Assembly (NCBI GenBank): GCA_040758525.1
Contig: JBFLVQ010000581.1
Location: 1-6,185 of the forward strand
Source of the DNA: JBFLVQ01 sp040758525
GTDB lineage: Bacteria > Acidobacteriota > Blastocatellia > Chloracidobacteriales > JADJPF01
Direction: 5' to 3'
DNA length: 6,185 bases
Under the pieces are notes generated by a model, which saw nothing but the letters and a program-made list of their open reading frames with translations, did no database searches and was not told the origin of the DNA. A program made the position numbers and the translations under genes. Shown piece by piece: positions 6,152 to 6,185 of the stretch (its first letter is position 1; each line of letters starts with the position of its first letter).

Positions 6152-6185
6152 TGGCCCGGTAATTTGATAATACCGGGCCATTTTT
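6152..6185 (+). terminator. Strong intrinsic terminator of the protease gene
   Basis: A perfect 10-bp GC-rich stem, TGGCCCGGTA (6152-6161) and TACCGGGCCA (6171-6180), encloses a 9-nt loop and is followed by TTTTT to the window end. It starts 26 nt after the stop codon. There is no A run on the left, so it should work only for rightward transcription. Confidence 0.93.

Overview
This is a bacterial chromosomal window of moderate GC content, estimated by eye at 45-50% in the main genes. It carries four protein-coding genes. The mix is a ZAS-type zinc-finger (anti-sigma-like) protein, a long APC permease with a soluble tail, an exported protein with a LolA-like look, and a multidomain thermolysin. 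It would fit a Gram-negative soil or environmental lineage such as Acidobacteriota or a relative, but this is a weak inference: no marker gene or RNA gene is present to fix the taxonomy.

Layout. Positions 1-266 (minus strand) hold the 5' part of a zinc-finger anti-sigma-like gene that runs off the left edge; it is clearly AT-richer (about 37% GC) than the rest. Positions 341-2254 (minus) encode a 637-residue, about 12-helix APC-superfamily permease with a 165-residue soluble C-terminal domain. Its helix 1 and helix 3 motifs recall the KUP/KimA potassium importers. Positions 2255-2501 are a divergent promoter region. It has a good sigma70-like promoter for the permease and, facing right, an extended -10 element embedded in GATAAA inverted repeats. 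Positions 2502-3284 (plus) encode a 260-residue exported protein with a LolA/RseB-like C-terminal half. Positions 3285-3476 are a regulatory gap with an 18-bp perfect palindrome of TetR-family (FadR-box) type. Positions 3477-6125 (plus) encode an 882-residue M4 metallopeptidase: FTP/PepSY propeptide, a linker with a lone CPHC motif, two tandem P domains, then a complete thermolysin catalytic domain. A strong intrinsic terminator at 6152-6185 closes the gene.

How the genes relate. Nothing shows that they form one pathway. The permease and the anti-sigma-like gene lie in the same direction 74 bp apart and could share a transcript. The exported protein and the protease lie in the same direction but are separated by 192 bp containing a separate candidate promoter and operator. 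The most unusual object is the protease: its P domains lie between propeptide and catalytic domain instead of at the C-terminus, it has no recognisable signal peptide, and its two P domains are a recent in-frame duplication.
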